Assembly: GCA_015956445.1 (NCBI GenBank)
Contig: WIUZ02000014.1
Coordinates: 124,001 to 188,000 of the forward strand
DNA from: Thelephora terrestris
Lineage: Eukaryota > Basidiomycota > Agaricomycetes > Thelephorales > Thelephoraceae
Length of the DNA stretch: 64,000 nt
Reading direction: 5' to 3'
How positions within the stretch are numbered: position 1 is the first letter of the stretch; the number at the start of each line of letters is the position of its first letter. Positions 43,360-53,123 of the stretch are shown here, piece after piece. Under the pieces are notes generated by a model. That model did not search any database and was not told where the DNA came from. It worked only from the letters and a program-made list of their open reading frames with translations. The position numbers were made by a program, and so were the translations under genes.

Positions 43360-43515
43360 CGAGAAATCCCCACCGATCAAGAGAAATCCCCATCAGGCTT
43401 CTATTACCACCATGAAACAAGAGAAATCCCCATCGATCGCAGGAAATCCCCATCACGCTTCTATTGCTGCCATTGATCCAGGGAAATCCCCATCGAACAC
43501 GAGAAATCCCTGAAT
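43360..43515. repeat. GAGAAATCCCCAT minisatellite, copy H
   Basis: Five imperfect units on GAGAAATCCCCATC with variable TTCTATTGCTGCCATTGATC-type spacers lie between gene 1 and gene 2. Confidence 0.72.
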
Positions 43516-43675
43516 GCTTCCATCGACTCATGCCCCTATTGTTCCCGTATGAGTAATTACCATCTGTCGTCCTAAGTCCCCTCATTCTGACTCATCTACC
43601 CTACCCTAAACTACGCACAGACCATGTTGACTCTTGTTTGACTCGTTGTAGAATAATGACTCCTGTAGAGGATTG

Positions 43676-43757
43676 GGTATATAAGGAAGAGCGTTCGCTC
43701 CTTCTTTTCCCCATTCTCAATCTCTTCTGTACCTCTCTACCCACAATCTGAATACAA
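43676..43757 (+). promoter_or_regulatory. TATA box and leader hairpin, copy H
   Basis: GGGTATATAAGGA, the AGAGCGTTCGCTCC hairpin, a C/T-rich start region and the GTAAGCTGAGGAATTCTCC donor region. Closely matches copy D. Confidence 0.65.
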
Positions 43758-43829
43758 AGTAAGCTGAGGAATTCTCCTCACGTCTTACCTCTTTCTAACT
43801 CATCTTAGCAGGAATCCTCCTGCCAGTGT

Positions 43830-44453
43830 ATGTTCAGCGCCCCTAACCCCTTTCCCTCCACAAGCCCCATTCAACAACCAATTGTCCCTGACGCTAGGAG
43901 ATCTATCTGGGAGTATAAACTCATCAGAAGTCTTCAAGTAAACCGAACTGCCGGTTTACTCACCCATTTCCCTTACTACCGCCCCTTTGCAGCTCTCGAC
44001 TCCGGAGTCACTACTCCTCCTTTCCTTCTAGGCGCAGATCATCAGTTCCTTTGGAACTCGGACCTCACTGAGAGTGTTCTAGCAACGGTCTATTTCAGCG
44101 TCAGCCCGGCCTTTTATTTCCCCTCTCCCAAAGTCCATTTAACTACCAACGTTCACACTCACTCCCCCGCTCTTATCATCCTCTGGTGGGACATCCCAAC
44201 TGAACTACCTTATTCGATTATAGAGTATCTCGTTCACTTCGAACAGCTCAGTGGTCAAGACTTCGAACCGTTCGTCCAGCAATTGAATCAGTTCTGCCAG
44301 GACTACCATTCGCCCGTCTATCCTTATCAAACAGAGTCCCCACTCTCACTTGATATCCCTCCTCCTCTCACCTCTACGCCCGGAACCCCCTTCAAGACTC
44401 GACCCAACACCCGACACCCCTCCGCTAATCCTCTAGCGCCCCACAAACAGTAA
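43830..44453 (+). CDS. gene 2 of copy H, 207-residue unknown protein
   Basis: Whole frame from MFSAPNPFPSTSPIQQPIVP to LAPHKQ. It is the most diverged gene-2 copy at protein level, yet mostly by conservative changes (TNVHTHSPALIILWWDIPTE against TNIHTHSPAIIVLWWEIPTE). This pattern is compatible with selection on the protein. Unknown function. Confidence 0.72.
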   Translation: MFSAPNPFPSTSPIQQPIVPDARRSIWEYKLIRSLQVNRTAGLLTHFPYYRPFAALDSGVTTPPFLLGADHQFLWNSDLTESVLATVYFSVSPAFYFPSPKVHLTTNVHTHSPALIILWWDIPTELPYSIIEYLVHFEQLSGQDFEPFVQQLNQFCQDYHSPVYPYQTESPLSLDIPPPLTSTPGTPFKTRPNTRHPSANPLAPHKQ

Positions 44454-44507
44454 GCAGGCCTACAACCCTGACAATTCTGGATACTATGTCATGCGTTCGT
44501 GACATGC

Positions 44508-44930
44508 TCAAGGCGATTGAACATCATGATCTGAGGACGTGAGTGTAAAGTGATCGGAGATGGACATTGTGCCTGGCTTGTTTACCATTTCTCTGAACAC
44601 AGGATTTTGTAGGAGATCCAGAGGAAGGTCAGCAAAATGGGTGAACAAGGTGCCATCTCGCGCATTTTTCACTTGAAGAATGATGTCTGGGAGATCTTTC
44701 ATGAGGCTTAGGGCTTCGATGGCCACATCTAACACTGAGAGAATGTCATCCCACTCTACGAGTGACTGAGATGTTGCGACCATAGTCGAAAGTACATCAG
44801 ATGCTACTAAATTGTCGAACCCGTTGCGGGAGGGGTAAGTCATTTTCTCTCCCTTTTCATGATCGTATCTCACCTCATGATCTCTATCAAATATGCGGAC
44901 AAGGCCAAGAAGCTCATACATCTTAATCAT
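44508..44930 (-). CDS. hypothetical ORF beside the element nest
   Basis: A 140-residue minus-strand frame begins MIKMYELLGLVRIFDRDHEV and has helical, moderately hydrophobic content (ASDVLSTMVATSQSLVEWDD; ILSVLDVAIEALSLMKDLP). It has no known domain. It stops within the target duplication of copy G, so the end of a longer host gene may have been displaced. It lies 75 bases downstream of the kinase gene and could be a neighbour or a fragment. Confidence 0.35.
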   Translation of the reverse strand: MIKMYELLGLVRIFDRDHEVRYDHEKGEKMTYPSRNGFDNLVASDVLSTMVATSQSLVEWDDILSVLDVAIEALSLMKDLPDIILQVKNARDGTLFTHFADLPLDLLQNPVFREMVNKPGTMSISDHFTLTSSDHDVQSP

Positions 44931-45004
44931 GACAGCTTCTCTTTACAAAATGATGTTACATTGCTTCTAGTACTACCAGACCAAGGGTAATAATTACTAT
45001 TCAA

Positions 45005-46140
45005 CTAAAATGACGTGAATTCCATGAGAATAGTACTATCCTCATGAAGACTCCCACAAGAAGGCAGCATCCAAAATTCTGAACTTTCCTCTAGACAATG
45101 GAGCACATCCTCAATGCTCAGGCGGTTCTGTGGTTCAGGCGCCCAGCAATGTTCCAAAACCTCCCACACATCATCAGCAAGCCACTCCCCCTCAGGTCTC
45201 TCAGGATGGTCACCTCGAACTACCTTTTCAGGAATTTCCGTGTCCTGATATTGATAAAATGGTATATGCAGGCTAAGGATTTCATATATCACCATTCCGA
45301 GAGCATAACAGTCTGAATGCTTTGTTGGACACCAGTCTTGGATTTCTGGATCAAATAGTTCTGGGCTCATCCACCGAGTGGTGCCTCTTTGTGTGCAGGG
45401 ATTTGAAGTTGGTAAGCCAGAGAGAACTGTAAGTCCAAAGTCTGCAATGCGGGCATGGCAAGTTTGATCAACCAGGATGTTACCCTAGGAGATGAATGCT
45501 GTTGATGAAAAAGATCCTTGTCCAGCCTTATAAAACGTACCCCCTTAAGATCCCCATGTATCATCCCTTTGTTGTGCATGTAAATTAAGCCCCTCACAAT
45601 ATCGCTCAACTGCAGAAGCCACATAATCATCGATAAAAACAAGGATTGAAGGAGATTTGGAGCAGAACTAACCAGCTCAAACCGATTCACATCCTGATTT
45701 TCCTTCACAAACTGGTTGATGTTTCCGTTTGGCATCCACTTTGACACCATCATGGCCTCAGTCTCAGTCAGTATCACTCCAACAAGTGGCAAAACATTTG
45801 GATGCCGAAGAGCGTTCCATAACACAAACTCCTTGCAGAATCTCTGGACAGTTATAGCCAGTGCATCAATGATCATGTAAAGAACAAAGGATTCTTGACA
45901 ACCCACGTGGGTAATTGCTCCAATGGAAGTAGAGATCCTCAATGTTTTGATCGCAACCTCCTGGCCCTGATGGGTGTGTTTCAACACATTTGAAGATCCC
46001 CCCTGGTATAGCATGCCATCGGTTTGAATGTCATCAAGTTTGATCTTCAGCGATGTGGGAGACAGGGCATGGCAGCCACACATCTCGCATAACAATTGTA
46101 AGCACCGCTTCCGGATACCTGGTGGTAGAGGGGTACCCAA
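45005..46140 (-). CDS. protein kinase domain 2 of a tandem-kinase locus
   Basis: The N-terminal part is LGTPLPPGIRKRCLQLLCEM, then the P-loop region LYQGGSSNVLKHTHQGQ and the lysine motif VAIKTLRI. After introns it has ALRHPNVLPLVGVILTETEA, MVSKWMPNGNINQFVKENQD, the catalytic loop MIHGDLKG, NILVDQTCHARIADFGLTVL (DFG), TRWMSPELF (SPE) and DCYALGMVIYEILSLHIPFY, ending ILMEFTSF. The HGDLKG form marks the large Agaricomycete kinase family related to TKL/tyrosine-kinase-like enzymes. The P-loop is Gly-poor (QGGSSNV), so activity may be reduced. It may be a separate gene, but the upstream kinase joins it in frame through a GC-AG intron (about 46142-46224), so a two-kinase protein is likely. Confidence 0.75.
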
Positions 46141-46193
46141 TGCCTAATTAAGTGAATGTATAAGACATAGAGACCAGTGAGTTGAACAATTCC

Positions 46194-48207
46194 TCAGAAA
46201 TCAAGAGTGCAATGACATGCCTCATCTAATACATCAACAAACACCTGGGAATCACCTCCTTGGAGAGATTGAACAATATGGGTGGACTCCCAACTCCAAA
46301 GAACCGTCTCAAGGAGATAGGGGAGTTCATCCTGGGAAAAAGAGTGGTTGATCAATTGGTTTGAGGAGTCGACAGCGGTGGCCAGTGAAGCTCTTTCCAA
46401 ACATCCAAATATGGTTTCAACAGTGGGACGGTCTTTTGGTTGGGATGACCAGCACTGTTTCAGAACTCCCCATAGATCATCTGTGAACCACATCCAAGTC
46501 GCTTCCGGCCTTTTTGGGTGCCTGCTGCGGATGTCCTTCTCCATGATGGCAACATTACCGGGAGAGTGGGCAAAAGGGACCTGACCATTGAGCACTTCGA
46601 GTATAACCATTCCCAATGCATAACAATCTGACTCTTTTGTTGACTGACAGTCCTTGAAGCCGAACTCCTCTGGTCTCAAGAGCTCTGGGCTCATCCACCA
46701 TGAGTTTCCTATATCATTTGCAATTGAATCCAAGGCTGTGGGGTCTGTAGGATCTGAGACCAAGGTGAGAAGACCAAAATCTACCAGGCATGCATGGTGG
46801 TCTTGGTCAATCAGGATATTGGCCTTGATAGAAGCAAATCAGGCAGGAGGGTGGATAACAGTGCTTAAGATCATACCCCCTTCAGGTCTCCATGTACCAT
46901 TGCCTGATCATGTATATATGCCAATCCTCTGGTGACATCTTTGAGCTATAAGGAGGGATCATTAATAATCATGGATACAGCTCGCAGTAGGACAAAGAAC
47001 CTACAAGCTCAAATCGACTCACACCCCTGTGCTCCTTGACAAATTTGTTGATGTTCCCGTTGACCATCCATTCAGATACCATTGCAAGGCGCTTGTTGGT
47101 TATATTAACTCCCAAAAATGGAAGCACATTCAGATGGTGGAGGCTCCTCCATGCGATGCGGGCTTCGAATAACCTCTATGCAATCGCAATCAGCACCCAT
47201 AGTTGAAGGTTCTGGAGAATTGCCTACACCCGCAATCTTTTTGAGGTTGTTTGGCTCGACTACTCTCAAAACCTTGACCGCGACCTTGCTACCTTTGTGC
47301 TCGCCCATCCAGACGTCAGCATACCTGCCTCTGTACAGTGGAGACTCTGATGGGTCATAGCAATGCGGGATTAGAAATGATGTTGGAAGCAAAGCCCGGC
47401 GGCTACATATCTCGCTCAAGGCATTTAACCACTTCTTCCGAAGCGATGGTGGGAGATCAGGGAGATTCAAGGCCTAGCGGGTCGAAGGGACCGGTAACGG
47501 TCAAGCATAGAAAATGTGTGATCAGACCAGACCCGAGAGGCAGCTGAGTGCAAGTCGCACCTCGTCCAAAACATCGATGAATTTCTTGGCGCCTCCAACG
47601 TGTAGGCTAAAAACTATCTCGGCCTCATCTCGGTTGCCAAGGGTTTCCTTGATCAGAGGGATGACTTCGGTTGGGGAGAAATTACGAGTGACCAAGCGTT
47701 TGTAGGCTGGAGGGCCAGGGTCAAGACGTAGGGGGGACGATTAAACAATGCATCAACCGAACCATGAGCACCGTCGAAAAAAATGGTTGATAATAAAAAC
47801 AGCAGTGTTCCCCACTGCATTGATGAGAGGCTGAGCAGCAAAAATGGACGTACCGTTCTCATTAGGAGTCTTGTTTGGCGGTGGACCCGTCGTGGGAGGC
47901 TGGGATAAGGGTGCATCCACTCCGCGAATGATTTCCCCCACTAAGGAAAGTGAGGCACGATCTACAAGATAATAAAGCCCAGCAGAAGCCCACCTCCGTC
48001 CTCGTCCACAACGATGCGCGGCTTGTGTGTTTTCAATAGATGTGAGATGTCACTCTCATTTCCCATCTGCAAAAGTGTGAGAGTTGGAAATTCACTAAGG
48101 TCGCGTAGCCTACCACACGAATTCCCGCCAGATCCTTGTGGTGCATCAAGGCTGATTTGGCCTTGGAGTTCTTGCGTTATGGGGGTTAGGTGGTCCAGTG
48201 AAGACAT
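46194..48207 (-). CDS. protein kinase domain 1 of a tandem-kinase locus
   Basis: A possible start is MSSLDHLTPITQELQGQISL at 48207. Exons then give VGEIIRGVDAPLSQPP, a linker (FSPTEVIPLIKETLGNRDEA...KKFIDVLDEALNLPDLPP) and the kinase: LYRGRYADVWMGEHKGSKVA with VAVKVLRV, AMVSEWMVNGNINKFVKEH, MVHGDLKGANILIDQDHHAC, LVDFGLLTLVSD, WWMSPELLRPEEF and DCYALGMVILEVLNGQVPFA. Behind the kinase the same linker recurs (FSQDELPYLLETVLWSWEST...QVFVDVLDEA). It then either stops at 46194 (CHCTLDF) or is spliced to kinase 2. All core residues for catalysis (VAVK Lys, HGD Asp, DFG) are present. Likely role is a cytosolic signalling kinase; substrate unknown. Confidence 0.75.
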
Positions 48208-49400
48208 GGTAAAGGGGAGTTACCTGGAACACATAGGCTGCGATGGCATCCCAACAGTCATGCTCTTCATCCTGGAGGCAAGTATCAGAGTGGAAAAAGA
48301 AAGACGTGCAGAGAACCGTACGTATGGCACATTACGGACGACCGTATCTAGTTCAAAGTTAGCATCGTCAATAGCAGGATCCCACTGTCCTCCGGGGTCA
48401 CCACCACCACCCACAGGCCTAGCATCGGGCCGCGCGATTAACTCAGGAAAGGTTTCCCCTCCGTTTTCTCCCGAACCGAGGTTGTGTGGTCCCGCCCCTG
48501 CCCGGATTACTTTCGGGAACAACCCCTCACGCATCGTGTAATACCGAAGGAAGACACACTGATTGAATTTTGTGGAAAGGCTGTCTGCGGCTCCAGATTG
48601 TAAGGGCGGAAGATCCGGGGGCCTTAGTCGCTGTGGCCCATGTTTGACATAAGGGGTACATTCCGTGTGCCACACTCCCCAAGGCGATGCAGAGGTGGAA
48701 GTTGAACCAAACATCGGAGTAGAAAAAGTCGAATCGGATTGAGCAGAAGGACTGTAGTTGGAGTATGCCATTATCGCGAAGTCTTTGGTCATGTCGAAAC
48801 CGGATACGAGAACGGGTCGCAAGTCATCTCCGTACCCCTTGGCACTAGCGAAGTTAACCCAGGACCTGTAGTGGCGCTTGGTGTACTTTCTGTAATCCGA
48901 GTCCGATTGAGAGTCTTCGTTGTATGTTGGGTGCCTTGTTGTCAGCGCCGCGCCACGATCCCCGATGAGCTCAAATGAGAGTTCTACGTCAGGTTCCAAG
49001 GACCTAGGTGACACTCGCTTGAAAACAGTGGCTGGTGGTCTCAGGGATATAGCACGCACTGTAGGATAGGTACCGTGACACCAAGCCTACCTCCAGCCTC
49101 TCGACAAGTCTTTGCCGCAACACAACCAGGGCCTCGGGGCTGCACTTCTTCGGCTGATCCATCAGCGCCTTGCAATGGTTCGAATGTGCCGGGAACATCG
49201 ACTCCTCTTTCGCGTTCTCCCAAGGGGATGCCAGCGGAGAACAACAAATGGAATCGCCCTTGACGGATGAAGCCCACATCTCCTATGTTGATACGGGTGT
49301 ACTTTTTCGTGGGTGCTGGTTCCCTGGAGTTTCAACCTCCTCAGATATCATCTGCGACTATCGAAAAAGGGATTGCTACCATAAAGCATGACCGAAACCA
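48146..49400 (-). CDS. conserved fungal domain, possibly the N-terminus of the tandem kinase
   Basis: The minus strand has KKYTRINIGDVGFIRQGRFH, FSAGIPLGERERGVDVPGTF, then after a short intron VRAISLRPPATVFKRVSPRS, SWVNFASAKGYGDDLRPVLV, FNQCVFLRYYTMREGLFPKV and IRAGAGPHNLGSGENGGE. The NQCVFLRGY...FPKVLRAGAGPHDLG pattern belongs to an uncharacterised basidiomycete family. The last exons read PYDEEHDCWDAIAAYVFQ. From there a GTAACT donor can pair with the pyrimidine-rich acceptor CACACTTTTGCAG at about 48066, continuing in phase with MGNESDISHLLKTHKPRIVV of the kinase locus. If unspliced, it stops at 48146. The 5' exons (49280-49400) are uncertain. Confidence 0.55.
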
Positions 49401-50167
49401 TGGCATTCCATCTGTCTGTGAAAGGAGACCTTCAAAGTGAGGAGGCCCGCACGATATGTGAACAGGGAATTCAGAAGCTCACTCTTCGTATATCTGCCAC
49501 GCTCGCTGGGCTTTGGGCGCCATAGCATGCCTCAGTTGTGGGATCAGTGATAATCGATAAGGTGTAGGGGGGAAGGGGCGCTACCGAACCTTCTCAGTTC
49601 ATATGTAATATATCCGAAGTGTGCACCGGGCGTGCACTAATCTATTCCCTCCCCATCCGCTTGAGAATGGATTCCAGCCTACACTGACCACGGAATAGTG
49701 TTTCTGACATGTAAAAAAGTCGACTGAAGTGTGACAACTCTTCAAAAACTCCGTTCCGGCCAAGAAGCAACCCACCAGGGGGGCGCTCACAGGCTGGGGC
49801 GACAAAGAAACGTCAAAAACCCAGTCTTCACATCAATATGCATGTGTATGGTTATTGCGAGTACCTTGTGTACAGAACGACATCGTTACGTGGAGAGAAA
49901 CCCCCAACCGCCCCTCATACAAACAAAGAACGAAACGACCGATGGACGATGGACGTACTGGAAAACGAAAAGAAAAAAAATACATACATGAGCTAGGGGT
50001 AAACAGAGACGAGGGGACAGATTGGTTTCTAGAATATAAGAACTTGAGGCCGGCTCTCCAGCACTCTCGGTCGAGATTGAGTTCTTCGGATGACGGGATT
50101 CGTCATTCGGCCATAGGCCTTTAGGTATCGCGGTTGGGGGGGATGGGGTTCGGGCACGAAAAGGGCT
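49401..50167. other. intergenic region
   Basis: Promoter side of the preceding minus-strand locus and 3' side of the deubiquitinase gene. Short A-rich run AAAAGAAAAAAAATAC at 49969-49984. No gene is supported. Confidence 0.45.
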
Positions 50168-53123
50168 CTATTCGTCCCGGAGATCTACAATCTCGAGCGA
50201 CAATGAGTCCTTGATCTGCACGTGTCCCTTATCCGCGTCCTGCACACACAAAAAATGGTCTTGGAATCCAGGTATCCCACGGAAGAGAGAAGGACGTACA
50301 GTGTAAATAGGAACAAGAGGGTGAGGATGGAATGCCTCCTTTTGAGTGCAATCCAAGATCGTCTGTAAACCCGGTGGCTCTGTCAACCTGAATATACCGA
50401 AGCTGTACACAGACGCGAAGGGTTAGAGAACAGAGAAGTCAGGTAGTGGGGTGAGCTCACTTTGGCGTCGACGTCGGTGCACAGACGACGGCAAAAGATT
50501 CCGGTAACATTCTCTGGAAGCCAGAATGGGTGTGAAGGTCGACAGAAGACATAAAACACGACTGGGTCGGATGGGTGTGGATCTGAGAAGAAGAATAAAT
50601 CGTGCCGTTAGGTCCAACAGGAGGGCGAAGATACTCACCCAACCAAGAGTAATCAGACTTCGCTCTTCCGTAAAGTTCATCACCAGTTCTTCCTCATCCA
50701 TCGTACACGTATCGCTCGTAGAATGCTGTTTCGGGATCAACAACGTCGTGACGACAAATTTGCTCTTCTTATCCTTCCCCAACAACAGCCCGCAAGTCTC
50801 CCTATTCCGGGCTGTGTTGACAGCTGCGACGTTGAGGAACCTCGGTAGCGACTCGCGGGGGAGGTAAACGGTCTTCAGTTCCCGGGGTACCTGTTCGCCA
50901 GAAGTTGCAGTGGTGATTCGAGTCTGGTCTACGGCACTCGTGCTTGGTGCCGGAGCTGGAGCAGGTATACTTTGCCTTCTCTGAGCTTGTTGTTGCTCGT
51001 ATGCGTTGATCGGCATAGACGGTTGCGGCAGCAGGTTGTTGTACAAACCCCCCACACCTCCGGGCCCAAGGACACCAGAGGATCCCGCCCCATCCTGGAA
51101 GAGCAAGGAATTGTTGGAGACCGGACCGTTTTCGTGCGGGCGAGCTTGAAACATAGAGTGGAGGGAGGGGACATAACCCTGTCCCATCTGGTGCTGTGAC
51201 ATCAAGGTTGGGTAATTAATCGGACCCGGAGGAGGAGAGGTGGTGGTTACTGGTGATGGGTATGGGTACCTACCATGGCATTCGTGAGTCGTGATGAAGG
51301 AAAAGCCCCAAAGTCTCAGTATCTCACCTATTTGTCAACCTGGTCGATAAAGCAGGATCATGGGATACCGCATGCTGAGTCGAATACCTAATCGGGGCAG
51401 GGAATGAAGCTGGTGGTGGCGGAATGACCACATCATCGCCGTTCTGTTTCTGCGCGTCGACCTCGTTGCTTCCTCTTCTCTGCGGCGGGTTCAGATTCGC
51501 GCTGGCACTCGAACTCGATGTGGAATAAGGGTTATATGGGACTGCCAGCGCCTTCTGGGGTTGGGGTATTGAACCATGGTTCATCGCAGCGCTGGACGAA
51601 CTCGCCGATGTGAAACTTGTATACTGCTGCGGAATCTGCATCGGTGGGGGTGGAGGCGGCGGCGGTTGACTCTGCCCTAGATGGGGTGGGTAAATCGGAT
51701 TCTGAGAAGACGCTGAGACCGGAGCAGGAAGGACAGGCATCACAGGCGGGATTCCATTCGTGTTGAGGTTTGGAGGCGCATGAGAGGTCGCGATCTCCCT
51801 TCTAGCAGCCTGGGCAGCAGCCTCAGCTTCTTGTTGTCTCTGAGCAATCCCGGCGTGTTCCATAAAATATTGGGATGACGAGGAGTACGGTCTCCCGGAA
51901 TTCTGCATCTGGTCGGTCCGTCGCTGGATGGCTTCCTCCGCAGCTCTTCGTGCTTCCTCCTTGCCTCTCGCAGGCGAATCGCGAGCGGGTTGTGGGTGGT
52001 AATCCCGAGGGGGTTCATGTGATCTATCCCGATCCCTCTCTCGTTCTCTGTCCCTGTCTCTATCTCTATCGCGTTCTCTGTCACGTTCCCTCCTGGGTGA
52101 AATCGAGTTCGTAAGTTCTTCTTGGGCGTAGCTGCTATTCCTTGCTCCTTCTCCGGGGTCTCTCGATGTCCCTCGGGGGACGGGTGGAACGAGGACGGCG
52201 GGTTCGAGCAAAACGGCAGGTTTGAGCGAAGGGTCGTTGACGTATTCCGGGTACTTTGTTGCCCATTTATCGTAACGCTCGACGAGGCCAGGTTTGAGCT
52301 TGCTGAGGTTCTCAAGAGTCTCTTGACCGTGCTAGATTGATAAGATTAAGGTTAATCAGAACCCGAGAAGAAATTTAGGCAAGCAAGGAACAAAAACGAT
52401 GAGTGCGATCAGGGTAGTATAAGCAAATGTTAAAATCGGAACGATCCCTTGGAGGTGGAAAGAGGAACAATCACAAGGGCGGGAGTAAAGATGAACCCCC
52501 ACAAGGTGATTAGGACAGAACGAAAAACGCAAGTGCGATATCCGACGTGGCGAAAAGGGTGTGAGTGAGAGACTCACCAAAAGCAGATTACGCCTCTGGT
52601 CTGCGGACAAGAGGGTGTGATGATCCCTGTGCAACGGCATCCAATCCAAGATGATTGTCGAGGCCCTCGCAAGCTGGACGAAGCTCCTCTCATAATCCCC
52701 ATCCTCCGCATACTGTTTACCGGCCTTTCTCGCGAGTTCTGCGCTCCGCAGCCAATGTTTGAGGCTCTTGTTTGGATCCCAAGGGTCCTCGCGAGACTTG
52801 TCGGCGAGCTCGGTGATAGTGGCCGGACGAGTCTTCCTCTCTACACGGGCATCCCAGACCTCCCGCCTCTCTCTACCGGTATAAGGGTCTCTTGCATCCC
52901 TATTCGGACTAGGTTGGCCGGACGAGGTGGAGTCTTTGGAGCCAGAGCGAACGATCTGGGCTGGGCCTGGGTGGCGATGATTGTTGGCGGGATATGGCTG
53001 GTGCTGGTATTGTTGTTGTTGTTGTGGCTGATGGTGAGGTTGAGAAATGAGCTGGGGGTGGTAACTGGAAGGATAAGCGTTTGGGGGATGGCTGGTGCTC
53101 ATGCTGTGGGACGCATTGATCAC
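50168..53123 (-). CDS. sst2: AMSH/Sst2-type JAMM deubiquitinase
   Basis: Exon 1 (52578-53123) has a Gln/His/Pro-rich start and then a USP8-dimer/MIT-like domain ([40 protein letters not shown]), continued after an intron by [21 protein letters not shown] long disordered middle includes an Arg/Asp repeat (about 52015-52095) and a poly-Pro tract. The C-terminal MPN+ domain has [50 protein letters not shown] and [20 protein letters not shown], giving the full JAMM signature [14 protein letters not shown] with the upstream Glu. AMSH enzymes cut Lys63-linked ubiquitin on endosomal ESCRT cargo and need zinc. It ends [14 protein letters not shown]. It looks intact with about five introns. Confidence 0.93.

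Larger units (their letters stand above)
42157..44473 (+). mobile_element. two-gene TGTCA element, copy H
   Basis: It starts TGTCACGAACGCGTGACA and ends CTACAACCCTGACA. ATTCT is the target duplication (42152-42156 and 44474-44478). It is 2,317 bases long with nothing nested inside and looks whole. It lies 31 bases from the terminus of copy G. Confidence 0.93.
34296..44504 (-). mobile_element. two-gene TGTCA element, copy G (inverted), with copies D and H nested inside
   Basis: The left-hand end is TGTCAGGGTTGTGGGCC and the right-hand end ATGCGTTCGTGACA. TGCTC is the target duplication (34291-34295 and 44505-44509). Its own sequence is 34296-34919, 40537-42156 and 44474-44504. D lies in its gene 2 and H near its far terminus. 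It is the oldest member of this nest. Confidence 0.9.

Noticed and set aside
16066-44504. Reverse transcriptase, integrase, protease or capsid-type genes belonging to the TGTCA elements
   Set aside because: No polymerase, integrase zinc-finger or DDE motifs were seen in any frame between the element ends, so the elements are reported as gene-bearing but without their own mobilising enzymes.
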